The notes under the pieces are model-generated. The model was not told the origin of the DNA. It worked only from the letters and a program-made list of their open reading frames with translations, and made no database searches. A DNA stretch of 64,000 nucleotides from Sulfitobacter sp. THAF37 (lineage in GTDB: Bacteria; Pseudomonadota; Alphaproteobacteria; Rhodobacterales; Rhodobacteraceae), in contig NZ_CP045372.1 in the NCBI RefSeq assembly GCF_009363555.1, forward strand, positions 310,001-374,000, in the 5' to 3' direction. This document shows, one piece after another, positions 8,173 to 17,004 of this stretch. The number at the start of each line of letters is the position of its first letter. Position 1 is the stretch's first letter. Made by a program: the position numbers and the translations under genes.

Positions 8173-8176
8173 GTCG

Positions 8177-9024
8177 ATGTCTGCACCGAAGTCTCACGCA
8201 TTTGAACAACTGGTCTGCTCGGGCGGCGGGACGCGCTGTTGCTGGCAGGGCGGCTGGCTGGACGTCGTGCGGGACGAGATCGGCCTGAACCCGGACCGCA
8301 TCACCGGCGTCAGCGGCGGCGCGGGAACCGCGGCTGGCTTCATCACCCGGCGCGGCAGGATGTTTCTAGATGGCCTGTGCAGCGCATTCAGCGATCTGGA
8401 AAGCAACATGGACCCCCACGCCATCGGCGAGGACGGATGGAGCCCGCACCAGAGGATGTACCGCGAGGTTGCCGCCGATATCTTCGACGCGTCCGCCATG
8501 GCGGAGGTGGCCGATGGCCCGCCATTTCAGATATTGATCGGCCACCCGCCCGCAGGGGCGCTGGCGCGGCTGACGGGCACCGCGGCGACACTGGCCTATG
8601 AGGCCGAGCTGCACCTGATCGGCAGCCCCCATTTCGACTGGGCGGAAAAGATCGGCGTGACGAGTACGCTGGTCGACGCGAGGCAGGCCGCGGCGGAAGG
8701 CAAGCTGGCCGAACTGATCTGCGCCGCCGCCGTGATCCCGCCCCTGTTCGAGCCGCCGCTTTGGGACGGCAAGCCGGTGATCGACGGCGGCATGGCCGAC
8801 CAGGCCCCGATGCCGCAGCCGGATCAGGGACGTACGCTGATTCTGCTGACCCGCCCCTACGACCGGATCCCCCAGATCGAACAACGCAGCTACATCAGTC
8901 CGACGAAGAGGTCGAGGCCGACAAGATCGACTTTACCGACCCGTCCAAGCTGCGCCGGACATGGGAAGCCGGCGAAGCGGACGGGCGCAAATACCTGTCA
9001 AAGCTCAGCGATGGCACAAATTGA
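8177..9024 (+). pseudogene. Patatin-like phospholipase, interrupted by a single-base frameshift
   Basis: Residues 1-240 in one frame are a patatin-like acyl hydrolase. They include an oxyanion segment CSGGGTRC (about residues 14-21), the nucleophile motif GVSGGAG (GxSxG), and the catalytic Asp in VIDGGMADQ. At about 8893-8897 the family-like sequence jumps to another frame, continuing SDEEVEADKIDFTDP and ending KYLSKLSDGTN at 9024. Adding one base, for example a C in the CATCAG at 8893-8898, rejoins the two as YIQSDEEVEAD, about 282 residues. The uninterrupted frame instead runs on to 9103 with unrelated residues. It could be a real mutation or a sequencing error. No Shine-Dalgarno precedes the ATG, and the phaA terminator abuts it. 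Its place between phaA and phaB suggests a link to PHB granules. Confidence 0.75.
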
Positions 9025-9141
9025 ACAGCGCGTGTCCCTTCGCTGTTGCCAAGCCATGACAAGCCGCCTAAACGGGTTGTGGTTGAAACAAAATTGCGTC
9101 TGATAGATGCATATCGAAATATCGTTACCGGAGGAAATAGA

Positions 9142-9864
9142 ATGTCCCGTGTCGCACTTGTAACAGGCGGTAGCCGCGGAATCGGCGCTGCCATCTCGAA
9201 AGAACTGAAGGATGCAGGCTATTCCGTCGCCGCGACCTATGCCGGCAATGACGACGCCGCAGCCGAATTCACCAAGGAAACCGGGATCAAGACCTACAAG
9301 TGGAATGTGGCCGACTATGAGTCTTCCAAGAACGGGATCGCGCAGGTCGAATCCGACCTCGGCCCGATCGAAGTGGTGGTCGCCAATGCGGGCATCACCC
9401 GCGATGCGCCGTTTCACAAGATGACGCCGGAACAATGGCACCAAGTGATCGACACCAACCTGACCGGCGTGTTCAACACCATCCACCCGGTCTGGCCCGG
9501 AATGCGCGAGCGCAAGTTCGGCCGGATCGTTGTGATATCTTCGATCAACGGGCAGAAAGGCCAGTTCGCGCAGGTCAACTATGCCGCGACCAAGGCAGGC
9601 GATCTGGGCATCGTGAAGTCGCTGGCGCAGGAAGGCGCGCGTGCCAACATCACCGCCAACGCGATCTGTCCGGGCTACATCGGAACGGACATGGTCATGG
9701 CGGTGCCGGAGAAGGTCCGCGAATCCATCATTGCGCAGATCCCCGCAGGCCGCCTGGGCGAGCCCGAGGAAATCGCCCGCGCGGTCAAGTTCCTCGTCGC
9801 GGATGACGCGGGCTTCATCAACGGCTCCACCATTTCGGCGAATGGGGCGCAGTTCTTCGTCTGA
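9142..9864 (+). CDS. phaB: Acetoacetyl-CoA reductase
   Basis: A 240-residue short-chain dehydrogenase that reduces acetoacetyl-CoA to (R)-3-hydroxybutyryl-CoA with NADPH for polyhydroxybutyrate synthesis. It has the cofactor motif TGGSRGIG (residues 8-15), NAG of the family NNAG motif, and the catalytic Ser133/134, Tyr147 and Lys151 (NYAATKAG). The start at 9142 has a strong GGAGGA Shine-Dalgarno. The AT-rich DNA before it contains TTGCGT and AAATAT with 17-bp spacing (9094-9122), so it may have its own promoter. The strong terminator after it closes the cluster. The PHB synthase phaC is not in the window. Confidence 0.93.
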   Translation: MSRVALVTGGSRGIGAAISKELKDAGYSVAATYAGNDDAAAEFTKETGIKTYKWNVADYESSKNGIAQVESDLGPIEVVVANAGITRDAPFHKMTPEQWHQVIDTNLTGVFNTIHPVWPGMRERKFGRIVVISSINGQKGQFAQVNYAATKAGDLGIVKSLAQEGARANITANAICPGYIGTDMVMAVPEKVRESIIAQIPAGRLGEPEEIARAVKFLVADDAGFINGSTISANGAQFFV

Positions 9865-9886
9865 AGCCGGTTCTTCAACCGGACGC

Positions 9887-9914
9887 TGGCCGGCTCGAAA
9901 GAGCCGGCCATTTT
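9887..9914 (+). terminator. Rho-independent terminator after phaB
   Basis: A perfect 10-bp stem, TGGCCGGCTC with its complement, around a GAAA loop, followed by TTTT. It lies 22 bp past the phaB stop. Confidence 0.9.
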
Positions 9915-9930
9915 CGTTCCGGCGGCGCGT

Positions 9931-10047
9931 TCAGCCCGCGTCGCGGTGAAACAGCCAGCCCCAGAAAGCGGTCATGGCAGCCCCTCGTGCGACATGCGCT
10001 TTGTCAAAGGCGCGACGGGCGGCGGCGTTCGTTGTGGCTTCGATCAT
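9931..10047 (-). CDS. Small protein, 38 aa
   Basis: A short frame too small for usual gene finders. It begins MIEATTNAAARRAFDKAHVA and ends AFWGWLFHRDAG. The N-terminal half is Ala-rich and helical in character with charged residues; the C-terminus carries an aromatic patch (FWGWLF). AAGGA lies about 10 nt upstream of the ATG at 10047. It is transcribed divergently from the LysR gene at 10163, with 115 bp between, a classic arrangement for a LysR target. I do not know its function. The short tail could bind a membrane or a protein partner. Coding status rests on the start, SD and amino-acid pattern only. Confidence 0.5.
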   Translation of the reverse strand: MIEATTNAAARRAFDKAHVARGAAMTAFWGWLFHRDAG

Positions 10048-10162
10048 GGGTTCAGTCCTTGGAATAGTTCAGATCGACTTGTCTAAATCTAATCTGATGC
10101 CCCGGCGCGCCTTTCACAAACGAGACTTTCCAACCCATCAGTTAAGGTATACTTGACTGACT

Positions 10163-11104
10163 ATGGTCAGCCGCCTGCCCCCGCTCACCGCCTTGAGCGC
10201 CTTTGATGCCGCCGCGCGCCACATGTCCTTTGCCAAGGCGGCAGAGGAATTGAACGTAACGCCCGCCGCGCTGAGCTTTCAGATCAAATCTCTTGAAGAG
10301 CATCTGGGCACCGCGCTGTTCCGTCGCCTGAACCGACAGGTGGAACTGACCGATGCGGGCCGCGCACTGGCACCGGATGCGCAAGCCGGGTTCGAAACGC
10401 TGTTGCGGGGCTGGCGTGCGGCGCAGCGCACTCAGGACCATCAGTCCCTGACCGTGACCGCCGGACCTGCCTTCACCGCCAAATGGCTCGCCCCGCGCCT
10501 GTTCCAGTTCGCACAGGAACACCCCGAGATCGAACTGCGCTTTTCCGCCACGCTGCGTCTGGTGGACTTTGCCCGCGACGACGTTGACGTGGCCATCCGC
10601 TTTGGCACCGGGCCTGACCCCGGTGTGTATTCACTGCCGCTGGCCGACGAATGGCTGACACCGGTGATGTTGCCGGACCTCGCCGCGCGCTACCCCGAAC
10701 CGTCCGACCTGCGCGACGCCGTGCTGATCGGCGACGAATCGATGAACTTCCTGGACCCGTCCGCCGATTGGAACGACTGGTTCGCGGCCCTGGGTCTGCC
10801 CCCGGTCAAGCCGACGGGCCCGCGGTTCTCGCAGGCCGACCACGCGGTCGATGCGGCACTGGCAGGCATCGGCGTGGTCCTGGGCCGCCGCGCCCTGGTC
10901 ATCAAGGAACTGGCGGAGGGCCGTCTGGTCGCCCCCTATGGCTGCGCCCTGCCGTCAGGCGGCCGGTTCCGCTTTCTCTGCCCCGAGGGAGCAGAGAACC
11001 GGCCCCAGATTGCCGCCTTCCGGGACTGGATCCTGCGCGAGATTGACAAGACCGCCCATATCGCTGATGCCATGACCATTCTGAAAAGGGCGGAGCAGAC
11101 ATGA
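10163..11104 (+). CDS. LysR-family transcriptional regulator, GcvA-like
   Basis: A 313-residue LysR regulator. An N-terminal winged helix-turn-helix (residues about 5-65: LTALSAFDAAARHMSFAKAA, then TPAALSFQIKSLEEHLGTALF) is followed by a periplasmic-binding-protein-like effector domain. The LPPLTALSAFDAAAR start and effector sequence resemble GcvA-type regulators. It overlaps the EamA exporter gene by 4 bp (ATGA), so it probably controls that exporter. It is also divergent from the 38-residue small gene, its other likely target. The effector is unknown; an amino acid is a reasonable guess from the exporter. Confidence 0.9.
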   Translation: MVSRLPPLTALSAFDAAARHMSFAKAAEELNVTPAALSFQIKSLEEHLGTALFRRLNRQVELTDAGRALAPDAQAGFETLLRGWRAAQRTQDHQSLTVTAGPAFTAKWLAPRLFQFAQEHPEIELRFSATLRLVDFARDDVDVAIRFGTGPDPGVYSLPLADEWLTPVMLPDLAARYPEPSDLRDAVLIGDESMNFLDPSADWNDWFAALGLPPVKPTGPRFSQADHAVDAALAGIGVVLGRRALVIKELAEGRLVAPYGCALPSGGRFRFLCPEGAENRPQIAAFRDWILREIDKTAHIADAMTILKRAEQT

Positions 11105-11967
11105 CCCGGACAACCGCGACCGCCGTGGGTTTCATTGCGGTCCTGATGTGGGCGCTGCTCGCCTTGTTTACCGTCGGCTCCGAACCGACACCGCCGCTGC
11201 TGCTCAACGCCTTGTGTTTCGCCATCGCTGGCGCGCTGGGGCTGCTCTGGGTGGCGGCCACCGGCACGATGGCGGCGCTGCGACGCGTCCCGATGCGGGT
11301 CTACGTTTTCGGGACGCTGGGGCTGTTCGGGTATCATGCCCTTTACTTTTCGGCCCTGCGGCTGGCCCCTGCGGCCGAGGCCGGGCTGATCGCCTATCTC
11401 TGGCCGTTGTTGATCGTGATCTTTTCAGGCCTCCTGCCGGGCGAACGGCTGCGCAGCGGCCACATGCTGGGCGCGCTGCTGGGGTTCGCCGGGGCGGCGC
11501 TGATCATAACCGGCGGCGGCCTGGGGTTCTCGCCCGAACATCTGCCGGGCTACATGCTGGCCCTGCTCTGCGCGCTGACATGGTCCAGCTATTCCGTTCT
11601 GTCGCGGCTGGTGGGCTATGCGCCGACTGCATCGGTCACGGTCTTCTGCCTGGCCTCCGCCGCGCTGTCGCTGCCGCTGCACCTGCTGTTGGAAGACACG
11701 GTATTGCCCGACACGGCCCTGGGCTGGGCGGCAATCCTCGGCCTGGGTGTCGGCCCCGTCGGGCTGGCGTTCTTTGTCTGGGACATCGGGGTCAAGCAGG
11801 GCGACATCCAGTTGCTGGGAACCAGTTCCTACGCGGCCCCGCTGCTGTCGACGGTCGTACTGGTCATCGCCGGGGTCGCCGCCCCCAGTTTCACGTTGCT
11901 GTGGGCGGCTTTGCTGATTACGGGCGGCGCAGGTGTGGCCGCCTATACGAGCATGAAAAGGCGCTAG
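11101..11967 (+). CDS. EamA/DMT-family exporter
   Basis: A 288-residue integral membrane protein with about ten hydrophobic helices forming two EamA repeats, as in drug/metabolite exporters. FGYHALYFSALRLAPAAEAG (about residues 76-95) resembles the first repeat of YddG-like aromatic amino-acid exporters. It overlaps the upstream LysR gene by 4 bp and so is translationally coupled to it. The 3' end overlaps the convergent DUF465 gene by 4 bp. Substrate is not determinable from sequence; amino-acid or metabolite efflux is typical. Confidence 0.88.
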   Translation: MTRTTATAVGFIAVLMWALLALFTVGSEPTPPLLLNALCFAIAGALGLLWVAATGTMAALRRVPMRVYVFGTLGLFGYHALYFSALRLAPAAEAGLIAYLWPLLIVIFSGLLPGERLRSGHMLGALLGFAGAALIITGGGLGFSPEHLPGYMLALLCALTWSSYSVLSRLVGYAPTASVTVFCLASAALSLPLHLLLEDTVLPDTALGWAAILGLGVGPVGLAFFVWDIGVKQGDIQLLGTSSYAAPLLSTVVLVIAGVAAPSFTLLWAALLITGGAGVAAYTSMKRR

Positions 11968-12128
11968 GCCGAAAGGCGCGCGATTTCTTCCTTCAGGCGC
12001 AGTTTTTCCTTTTTCATGGTAGCCACTTCAAGATCATCAATGCCGGGCGAGCGCTGTGCATGCTCCACCGCATCGCTCATCGCCTTGTGTTTCCGCTTCA
12101 GGGTCTCCAGATGCGCGTCAAAAGCCAT
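11964..12128 (-). CDS. YdcH-family protein (DUF465)
   Basis: A 54-residue, highly charged, fully helical protein. HLETLKRKHKAMSDAVEHA (residues 6-24) and MKKEKLRLKEEIARL (38-52) form the two-helix hairpin of the DUF465/YdcH family, whose function is unknown. The ATG at 12128 has GGAGG 5 nt upstream. Longer in-frame starts (12140, 12212) would add sequence not seen in the family. It overlaps the convergent exporter gene by 4 bp. Confidence 0.88.
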   Translation of the reverse strand: MAFDAHLETLKRKHKAMSDAVEHAQRSPGIDDLEVATMKKEKLRLKEEIARLSA

Positions 12129-12238
12129 GTAATCCTCCATGTGATGAGTGGGTCCGAGAAGTGGACCACAGAACCGCGGCTCTGTCACGCCGCCACGCAG
12201 CATAGCGCCCAAAGTGGTAAAGGTTTGCTTAAAGCCGC

Positions 12239-12991
12239 TTAAAAGCGCAGCGCCGCACCGTTCCGCAGGGCCGCCTGCACGGCTGGAACATAGTCCTTGT
12301 TCGCCTCGGAATGTTGCGCGCCGGCGTGCAGGGCCAGCGCCGGATGCAGGCGGAACGCGCCGCGCCCGTTCTTGCGGGCGCGCAGGATCACACGCTCGGG
12401 GGCGCGGCCCTCACGGGCGGCCAGCGGCAACACCTCGACCGAACCGAGGTCGCCCGGAAGCGCACGTATCAGATCCGGCAGCCGCTCGATCCTCTGGATG
12501 AAATGCGCCTGGCCTTTGGGCGCGAGACGTTTCGCCGCAACCTTGACCCAGGTGGCCAGCGGCGTGCTCTCTCCGTGCGCGGCCTCCCGTGCCGCATGGT
12601 CCGACCGGACAGACGCGCCCCGGTCGTAATAGGGCGGATTGGCAAGCACATGGTCGAACTGCCGCTGGCGCAGCGCGACGGGCAGGTCGGCAACATCCGC
12701 CGTGAACACCTCCAGCGCGTCCCCTCCGTTGCAGCGGGCCAGCTCGGCCATGTCGGCCTGCAGTTCGACTGCCGCGAGATGCAGACCCGAAACCCTTGAA
12801 TTCAGGCACATTATCGCGGTCCCGGCGCCGCAGCCCAGCTCCAGCACCCTCTGTCCGCTTGTGGCCGGAATGCTGGCCGCCAGCAGCACCGCGTCCACGC
12901 CCGCGCGGTAGCCTTGCCGCGGCTGCCACAGATGCAACCTGCCGCCGAGAAAGGCATCACGGGTCAGGTCGTTGTCGTCCGCCGGGGTCAC
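12239..12991 (-). CDS. Class I SAM-dependent methyltransferase, TrmN6-like
   Basis: A 250-residue methyltransferase. The AdoMet-binding motif I is VLELGCGAGTAIM (about residues 49-61), and the adenine-N6 catalytic motif is ANPPYYDRG (NPPY, about 116-124). These match the COG4123 group that includes tRNA1(Val) (adenine-37-N6)-methyltransferase. A tRNA or rRNA adenine is the likely substrate. It starts with GTG at 12991, overlapping the stop of the upstream DUF2007 gene by 4 bp (GTGA), which indicates translational coupling. Confidence 0.85.
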   Translation of the reverse strand: MTPADDNDLTRDAFLGGRLHLWQPRQGYRAGVDAVLLAASIPATSGQRVLELGCGAGTAIMCLNSRVSGLHLAAVELQADMAELARCNGGDALEVFTADVADLPVALRQRQFDHVLANPPYYDRGASVRSDHAAREAAHGESTPLATWVKVAAKRLAPKGQAHFIQRIERLPDLIRALPGDLGSVEVLPLAAREGRAPERVILRARKNGRGAFRLHPALALHAGAQHSEANKDYVPAVQAALRNGAALRF

Positions 12992-13221
12992 AGGCCAAGG
13001 GGGATATCATTGTCGCGCAGCACCCTCAGGGCGGCGTCGTGATCGTCGGGATGGACCATCAGCCGTCGTGGAAATATCCCGATGCCGCCTTCGAGCACGC
13101 TCATATTTACGTCCATCTCAAAGCAGTCTATATCCTCCCCCCTGAGAAGGGCGGTGGCAAAGGCGATGGTCGTCATGTCGGTGCTGCGCAGAAGTTCCTT
13201 CATCACTGTGATCTGGGCCAT
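12988..13221 (-). CDS. DUF2007 domain protein
   Basis: A 77-residue protein of the DUF2007 (putative signal-transducing) family. MKELLRSTDMTTIAFATALL (from residue 7) followed by GEDIDCFEMDVNMS and the C-terminal RVLRDNDIPLGL fit the family pattern. Translation may start at Met7 (13203) rather than 13221; neither has a clear Shine-Dalgarno. It is coupled to the methyltransferase gene by a 4-bp overlap and is divergent from the polyprenyl synthase gene 37 bp away. Function unknown. Confidence 0.8.
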   Translation of the reverse strand: MAQITVMKELLRSTDMTTIAFATALLRGEDIDCFEMDVNMSVLEGGIGIFPRRLMVHPDDHDAALRVLRDNDIPLGL

Positions 13222-13258
13222 CTAAGCCCATTTGTCGAGCCTTGGGTGAGGTCAAGTC

Positions 13259-14257
13259 ATGAATATCGCGACAAAGGCAAAACCGCATGACAGGCTCGCC
13301 GCCTATCTGACCGAGGACATGGCCGCCGTCGGCGCCTTGATCCGCGAACGGATGGCATCGAAACATGCGCCGCGCATCCCCGAGGTCACGGCTCATCTGG
13401 TCGAAGCGGGCGGCAAGCGCCTGCGCCCCATGCTGACCCTCGCCGCGGCCCGCATGTGCGGCTATGACGGCCCCTACCATGTGCATCTCGCGGCCACGGT
13501 GGAGTTCATCCACACCGCCACCCTGTTGCACGACGACGTGGTGGACGAAAGCGCCCAGCGCCGCGGACGGCCGACGGCGAATCTCCTGTGGGACAACCAG
13601 TCTTCCGTGCTGGTGGGCGATTACCTTTTTGCGCGGTCTTTCCAGCTGATGACCGAACCCGGCTCCATGCGGGTGATGAAGATCCTGTCCAATGCGGCCG
13701 CCACCATCGCCGAGGGCGAAGTGTTGCAGCTGACCGCCGCCCGGAACCTCGCCACCGATGAAGAGGTGTACCTTCAGGTGGTGCGGGGCAAGACGGCGGC
13801 GCTGTTTTCAGCCGCGACAGAAGTGGGCGGTGTGATCGCTGGCGCGCCCGAGGACCAGGTGCGCGCGCTGTTCGACTACGGCGACGCGCTTGGCGTGGCG
13901 TTTCAGATCGTGGACGATCTGCTGGATTACCGCGGCCAGTCCAATGCCACCGGCAAGAACGTCGGCGACGATTTCCGCGAACGCAAGCTGACCCTGCCGG
14001 TGATCAAGGCAGTCGCCAGGGCCGATGCAGAGGAACGCGCCTTTTGGGTGCGCACCTTCGAGAAGGGCCGCCAGGAAGAAGGCGATCTGGACACCGCGCT
14101 TGCCCTGCTGGACCGGCACAACGCCCTTGCGGAGACCGAGCAGGACGCGATGGGCTGGGCGGATAAGGCCAAGGCGGCACTGCAGCCCCTGCCGGACCAT
14201 CCGGTCAAGGCGATGCTGTCCGATCTCGCCGATTACGTGGTCAGCCGGATCAGCTGA
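13259..14257 (+). CDS. Polyprenyl diphosphate synthase (octa/decaprenyl type)
   Basis: A 332-residue trans-prenyltransferase that builds the long isoprenoid tail of ubiquinone from FPP and IPP. The first Asp-rich motif is HDDVVDESAQRRG (Asp92-Asp96) and the second is VDDLLDYRG (Asp219-Asp223); GGKRLRP (51-57) binds IPP. Alphaproteobacteria mostly make Q10, so decaprenyl synthase is likely, but chain length cannot be read safely from sequence. The 3' end overlaps ispE by 8 bp tail to tail. The two isoprenoid genes are adjacent but convergent. Confidence 0.92.
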   Translation: MNIATKAKPHDRLAAYLTEDMAAVGALIRERMASKHAPRIPEVTAHLVEAGGKRLRPMLTLAAARMCGYDGPYHVHLAATVEFIHTATLLHDDVVDESAQRRGRPTANLLWDNQSSVLVGDYLFARSFQLMTEPGSMRVMKILSNAAATIAEGEVLQLTAARNLATDEEVYLQVVRGKTAALFSAATEVGGVIAGAPEDQVRALFDYGDALGVAFQIVDDLLDYRGQSNATGKNVGDDFRERKLTLPVIKAVARADAEERAFWVRTFEKGRQEEGDLDTALALLDRHNALAETEQDAMGWADKAKAALQPLPDHPVKAMLSDLADYVVSRIS

Positions 14258-15140
14258 CCCGCGCGCGGGACAGCGGCTGCATATCGCCCAGTTGCGTGGC
14301 AGTCACCCACCAGTGCGGATGCCTGCCCGAGAGGCGCGCCGCCACCGTTTTCGCCGATGCCGCGTGATCGAAAAGCCCGAAACAGGTGGCGCCAGACCCT
14401 GACATGCGCGCCATGAGGCAGTCCCGCTCCGCCTCCAGCGCCGCCAGCGCATCGCCGATGGCGGGAACCAGAGACAGGGCGGGCGATTGCAGGTCATTGC
14501 GTTGCAGCTTCAGCCATGAGATCAGCTCGCCCCGGTTCAGGTCGGTCGGCACGCTCTGTGGCATTGGCGCGTTTTCAGGACAGACCAGCGCGCGAAAGAC
14601 ATCGGGCGTGGACAGGGCCACGCGCGGGTTCACCAGCACGGCATGCAAGCCGGGAAGATCGGGTATCGGCGTCAGTTTCTCGCCAATCCCGCGCATCCGT
14701 GCCGGACAGCAGGACAGGCAGACGGGAATATCGGCGCCGAGCGCCAGCAAACGACCGGCCAGATCATCGTCATCAAGGGCGGCGCCCCCTGCCGCCCGCA
14801 GCGCGCGCACCGCCGCCGCCGCATCGGCAGAACCGCCGCCGATGCCGGAAGACACCGGCAGGTTCTTTTCCAGCCGGAACCGGCCCCCTTCGGCCCCCGC
14901 AAGTGCCGCCGCCCGCAGCACCAGGTTCGACGGGCCGGAATCGAGCCCTTCGCCCTCCGCCCCCGAGACAGACAGAGAGAGCGGCCCGTCGGCAGTGAAC
15001 TCCAGCCGGTCGCCCACATCCGCAAAAACCACGAGCGAGTCGAGCAGGTGATAGCCGTCGTCCCGGCGGCCGGTGACGTGCAGGGTCAGGTTGATCTTGG
15101 CGGGGGCGCGCACACGCACGCGCAGGGGATCGTCAGCCAC
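14250..15140 (-). CDS. ispE: 4-diphosphocytidyl-2-C-methyl-D-erythritol kinase
   Basis: A 296-residue GHMP kinase of the MEP pathway to IPP/DMAPP. The N-terminus has RAPAKINLTLHV (substrate-binding Lys, about residues 11-22). The ATP loop is PVSSGIGGGSADAAAA (about residues 95-110), and GSGATCFGLF is the C-terminal GHMP motif. It starts with GTG at 15140, 7 bp after the stop of the TPR gene, so the two form an operon. It overlaps the convergent polyprenyl synthase gene by 8 bp. Confidence 0.94.
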   Translation of the reverse strand: MADDPLRVRVRAPAKINLTLHVTGRRDDGYHLLDSLVVFADVGDRLEFTADGPLSLSVSGAEGEGLDSGPSNLVLRAAALAGAEGGRFRLEKNLPVSSGIGGGSADAAAAVRALRAAGGAALDDDDLAGRLLALGADIPVCLSCCPARMRGIGEKLTPIPDLPGLHAVLVNPRVALSTPDVFRALVCPENAPMPQSVPTDLNRGELISWLKLQRNDLQSPALSLVPAIGDALAALEAERDCLMARMSGSGATCFGLFDHAASAKTVAARLSGRHPHWWVTATQLGDMQPLSRARVS

Positions 15141-15147
15141 CGGCCGC

Positions 15148-16863
15148 TCAGATGTCGCTGCTGGTTTTCAACGGCTCCGCGCCCTCTTCTTTCAGCACCG
15201 CGTCGAGCCCGATTTCCAGCTTGCGGCGGATACGTTCGGGGTCGGCCTCGCCATCGTCGTCTTCGGGGTCGATGAACGAGATCGCCCGCCGCCACTGGAA
15301 CTCGGCCTCGCGCTCGCGCCCGACGGCCCAATAGACGTCGCCGAGGTGGTCGTTGACCACCGGATCGACAGCCTCCAGTTCCACCGCGCGCTCCATCTGG
15401 TCGACGGCCTCGTCATAGCGGCCCAGACGGTACAGCACCCACCCCAGCGAATCGACGATATAGCCTGAATCGGGGCTGGCGGCGACGGCGCGCTGGATCA
15501 TGTCCAGCGCCTCTTCCAGGTTGCGCTGCTGTTCGACCAGCGAATAGCCCAGGTAGTTCAGCACCTGCGGTTGCTCGGGGTTGATGTCGAGCGCCGCACG
15601 GAAATCCGCCTCGGCCGCGTCGCTTTCGCCAGAGCGTTCATAGGCGATGCCGCGCGAATAGTAGAGCACCCAGCGCACCGGCGTGTCATCCGCCACCCGC
15701 TCGATGGCGGCGTCATAGGCCGCGATGGCGCCCTCCCAGTCTTCTTCTCCGCGCAGGATGTCGCCCAGGGTGGAATGCACCACAGCGAGGTCCCCATGGC
15801 TGCGCGCCAGCTGGTTCAACACCTCGATCGCCTGATCTGCACGGCCCGACCGGCGCAGCGCGCCCGCACGGCCCAATTCGGCGGCGTGATAGGTCGGATT
15901 GTCCGCCGGGACCGCCGCGAATTCCGCAATGGCCAGATCGTACTGGCCCAGGTTCTCCAGCAGTTCGGCGGTCAGCAGCAGCGCGTCCATATGGTCGGGG
16001 CGCAGGTAGCGCGCGACACGAGAATAAAGCAGTACGTAATAGTCGCCCGCGTCCTCGCTCTTGAGCGCGGCGGCAAAGGTAAAGAACACCTCGGCCATGC
16101 CGGCCAGCGGGTCGGGCACATGGGTGAACGGCACCGGTTCTCCGGCTTCCAGCGCGCGGATCAGATTATCCAGTTCCGGGTCGGTTCCGGCGCCGAAACT
16201 TGTCCGGATCAGGGTCAGCGCCTCTTGCGGTCTTTCAAGCTGCGCCAGGATCTCCGCATGGGCCATGACGCCCCGGCGGGTCTGACCGGCACCGCCGACG
16301 CGCCCCTCGCCAAAGATCTCCTCGGCCCCTTCGTAGTCGCCCACGCTCGCCAGAGCCAGAGCCTTGTGATACATCACCAGCCCCTGCATTCCCGGCTCTT
16401 CACTCAGCGTGTCAAAGGCCGTCATGGCAGACGTGACATCGCCCGCACCCATATAGGCCCAGGCCTTGACCAGCCCGTCGACCCAGGGGCCGATCCCGGT
16501 GGCGTCGCTGCCGCGGTCCAGCAGCGCCTGATAGTCGCCCTTCTTGGCCAGGTCGGCGGTCAGGACCAGCCGGGCCACCTGGCTGCGGTGGTTCTTCTCC
16601 TCAAGCGTGCGGGCCAGCGGCAACGCCTTTTCCACCTCTCCCAGCGACAGCAAGGCGAGGCTCCCGCTTTCCATCAGTTCGGCATTGGTAGGGTCCCGCG
16701 AAAGCGCCTCGGTGTAGTAGCGCGCCGCCGCCGCGTAATCGCTGGTGACAGCAGCATGCCGCCCCGCCAGATAAGCCCCCGCCACCGATTGCGCCTGCAC
16801 CGGCGGCGTCAGCGCGGTCCCGGCGGCAAGGACGGCAACCGCACTCAGCACAAGTCTCAACAT
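15148..16863 (-). CDS. Exported tetratricopeptide-repeat protein
   Basis: A 571-residue protein with an N-terminal signal peptide (hydrophobic LRLVLSAVAVLAAGTALTP, cleavage likely after VQAQ or QAQS). It is followed along its whole length by TPR-like helical pairs, for example AARYYTEALSRDPTNAEL near the N-terminus and LNYLGYSLVEQQRNLEEALD near the C-terminus. It is probably a periplasmic or outer-membrane-associated scaffold. The ATG at 16863 has GAGAGG about 10 nt upstream; in-frame ATGs at 16881 and 16923 have no such site. ispE follows within 7 bp. Partners are unknown. Confidence 0.85.
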   Translation of the reverse strand: MLRLVLSAVAVLAAGTALTPPVQAQSVAGAYLAGRHAAVTSDYAAAARYYTEALSRDPTNAELMESGSLALLSLGEVEKALPLARTLEEKNHRSQVARLVLTADLAKKGDYQALLDRGSDATGIGPWVDGLVKAWAYMGAGDVTSAMTAFDTLSEEPGMQGLVMYHKALALASVGDYEGAEEIFGEGRVGGAGQTRRGVMAHAEILAQLERPQEALTLIRTSFGAGTDPELDNLIRALEAGEPVPFTHVPDPLAGMAEVFFTFAAALKSEDAGDYYVLLYSRVARYLRPDHMDALLLTAELLENLGQYDLAIAEFAAVPADNPTYHAAELGRAGALRRSGRADQAIEVLNQLARSHGDLAVVHSTLGDILRGEEDWEGAIAAYDAAIERVADDTPVRWVLYYSRGIAYERSGESDAAEADFRAALDINPEQPQVLNYLGYSLVEQQRNLEEALDMIQRAVAASPDSGYIVDSLGWVLYRLGRYDEAVDQMERAVELEAVDPVVNDHLGDVYWAVGREREAEFQWRRAISFIDPEDDDGEADPERIRRKLEIGLDAVLKEEGAEPLKTSSDI

Positions 16864-16972
16864 ATCGCTACTGCCTCTCATCGGGAATTTGCGAAAGGCT
16901 ATCAGGTCCAGCGCCAAGCGCAATGCCGCAGCCCCGCCATGACGCAGCTGTGAGCAAAGGCACGCGGACAGG

Positions 16973-16994
16973 AAAAAGGCGGGGTCCCCCCGCC
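16973..16994 (-). terminator. Rho-independent terminator after the ETF-QO gene
   Basis: On the minus strand a perfect 7-bp stem (GGCGGGG with CCCCGCC, 3-nt loop; 16978-16994) is followed by TTTTT (16977-16973). It lies 10 bp past the stop of the flavoprotein gene. Confidence 0.85.
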
Positions 16995-17004
16995 CTTGCC
17001 CGCA

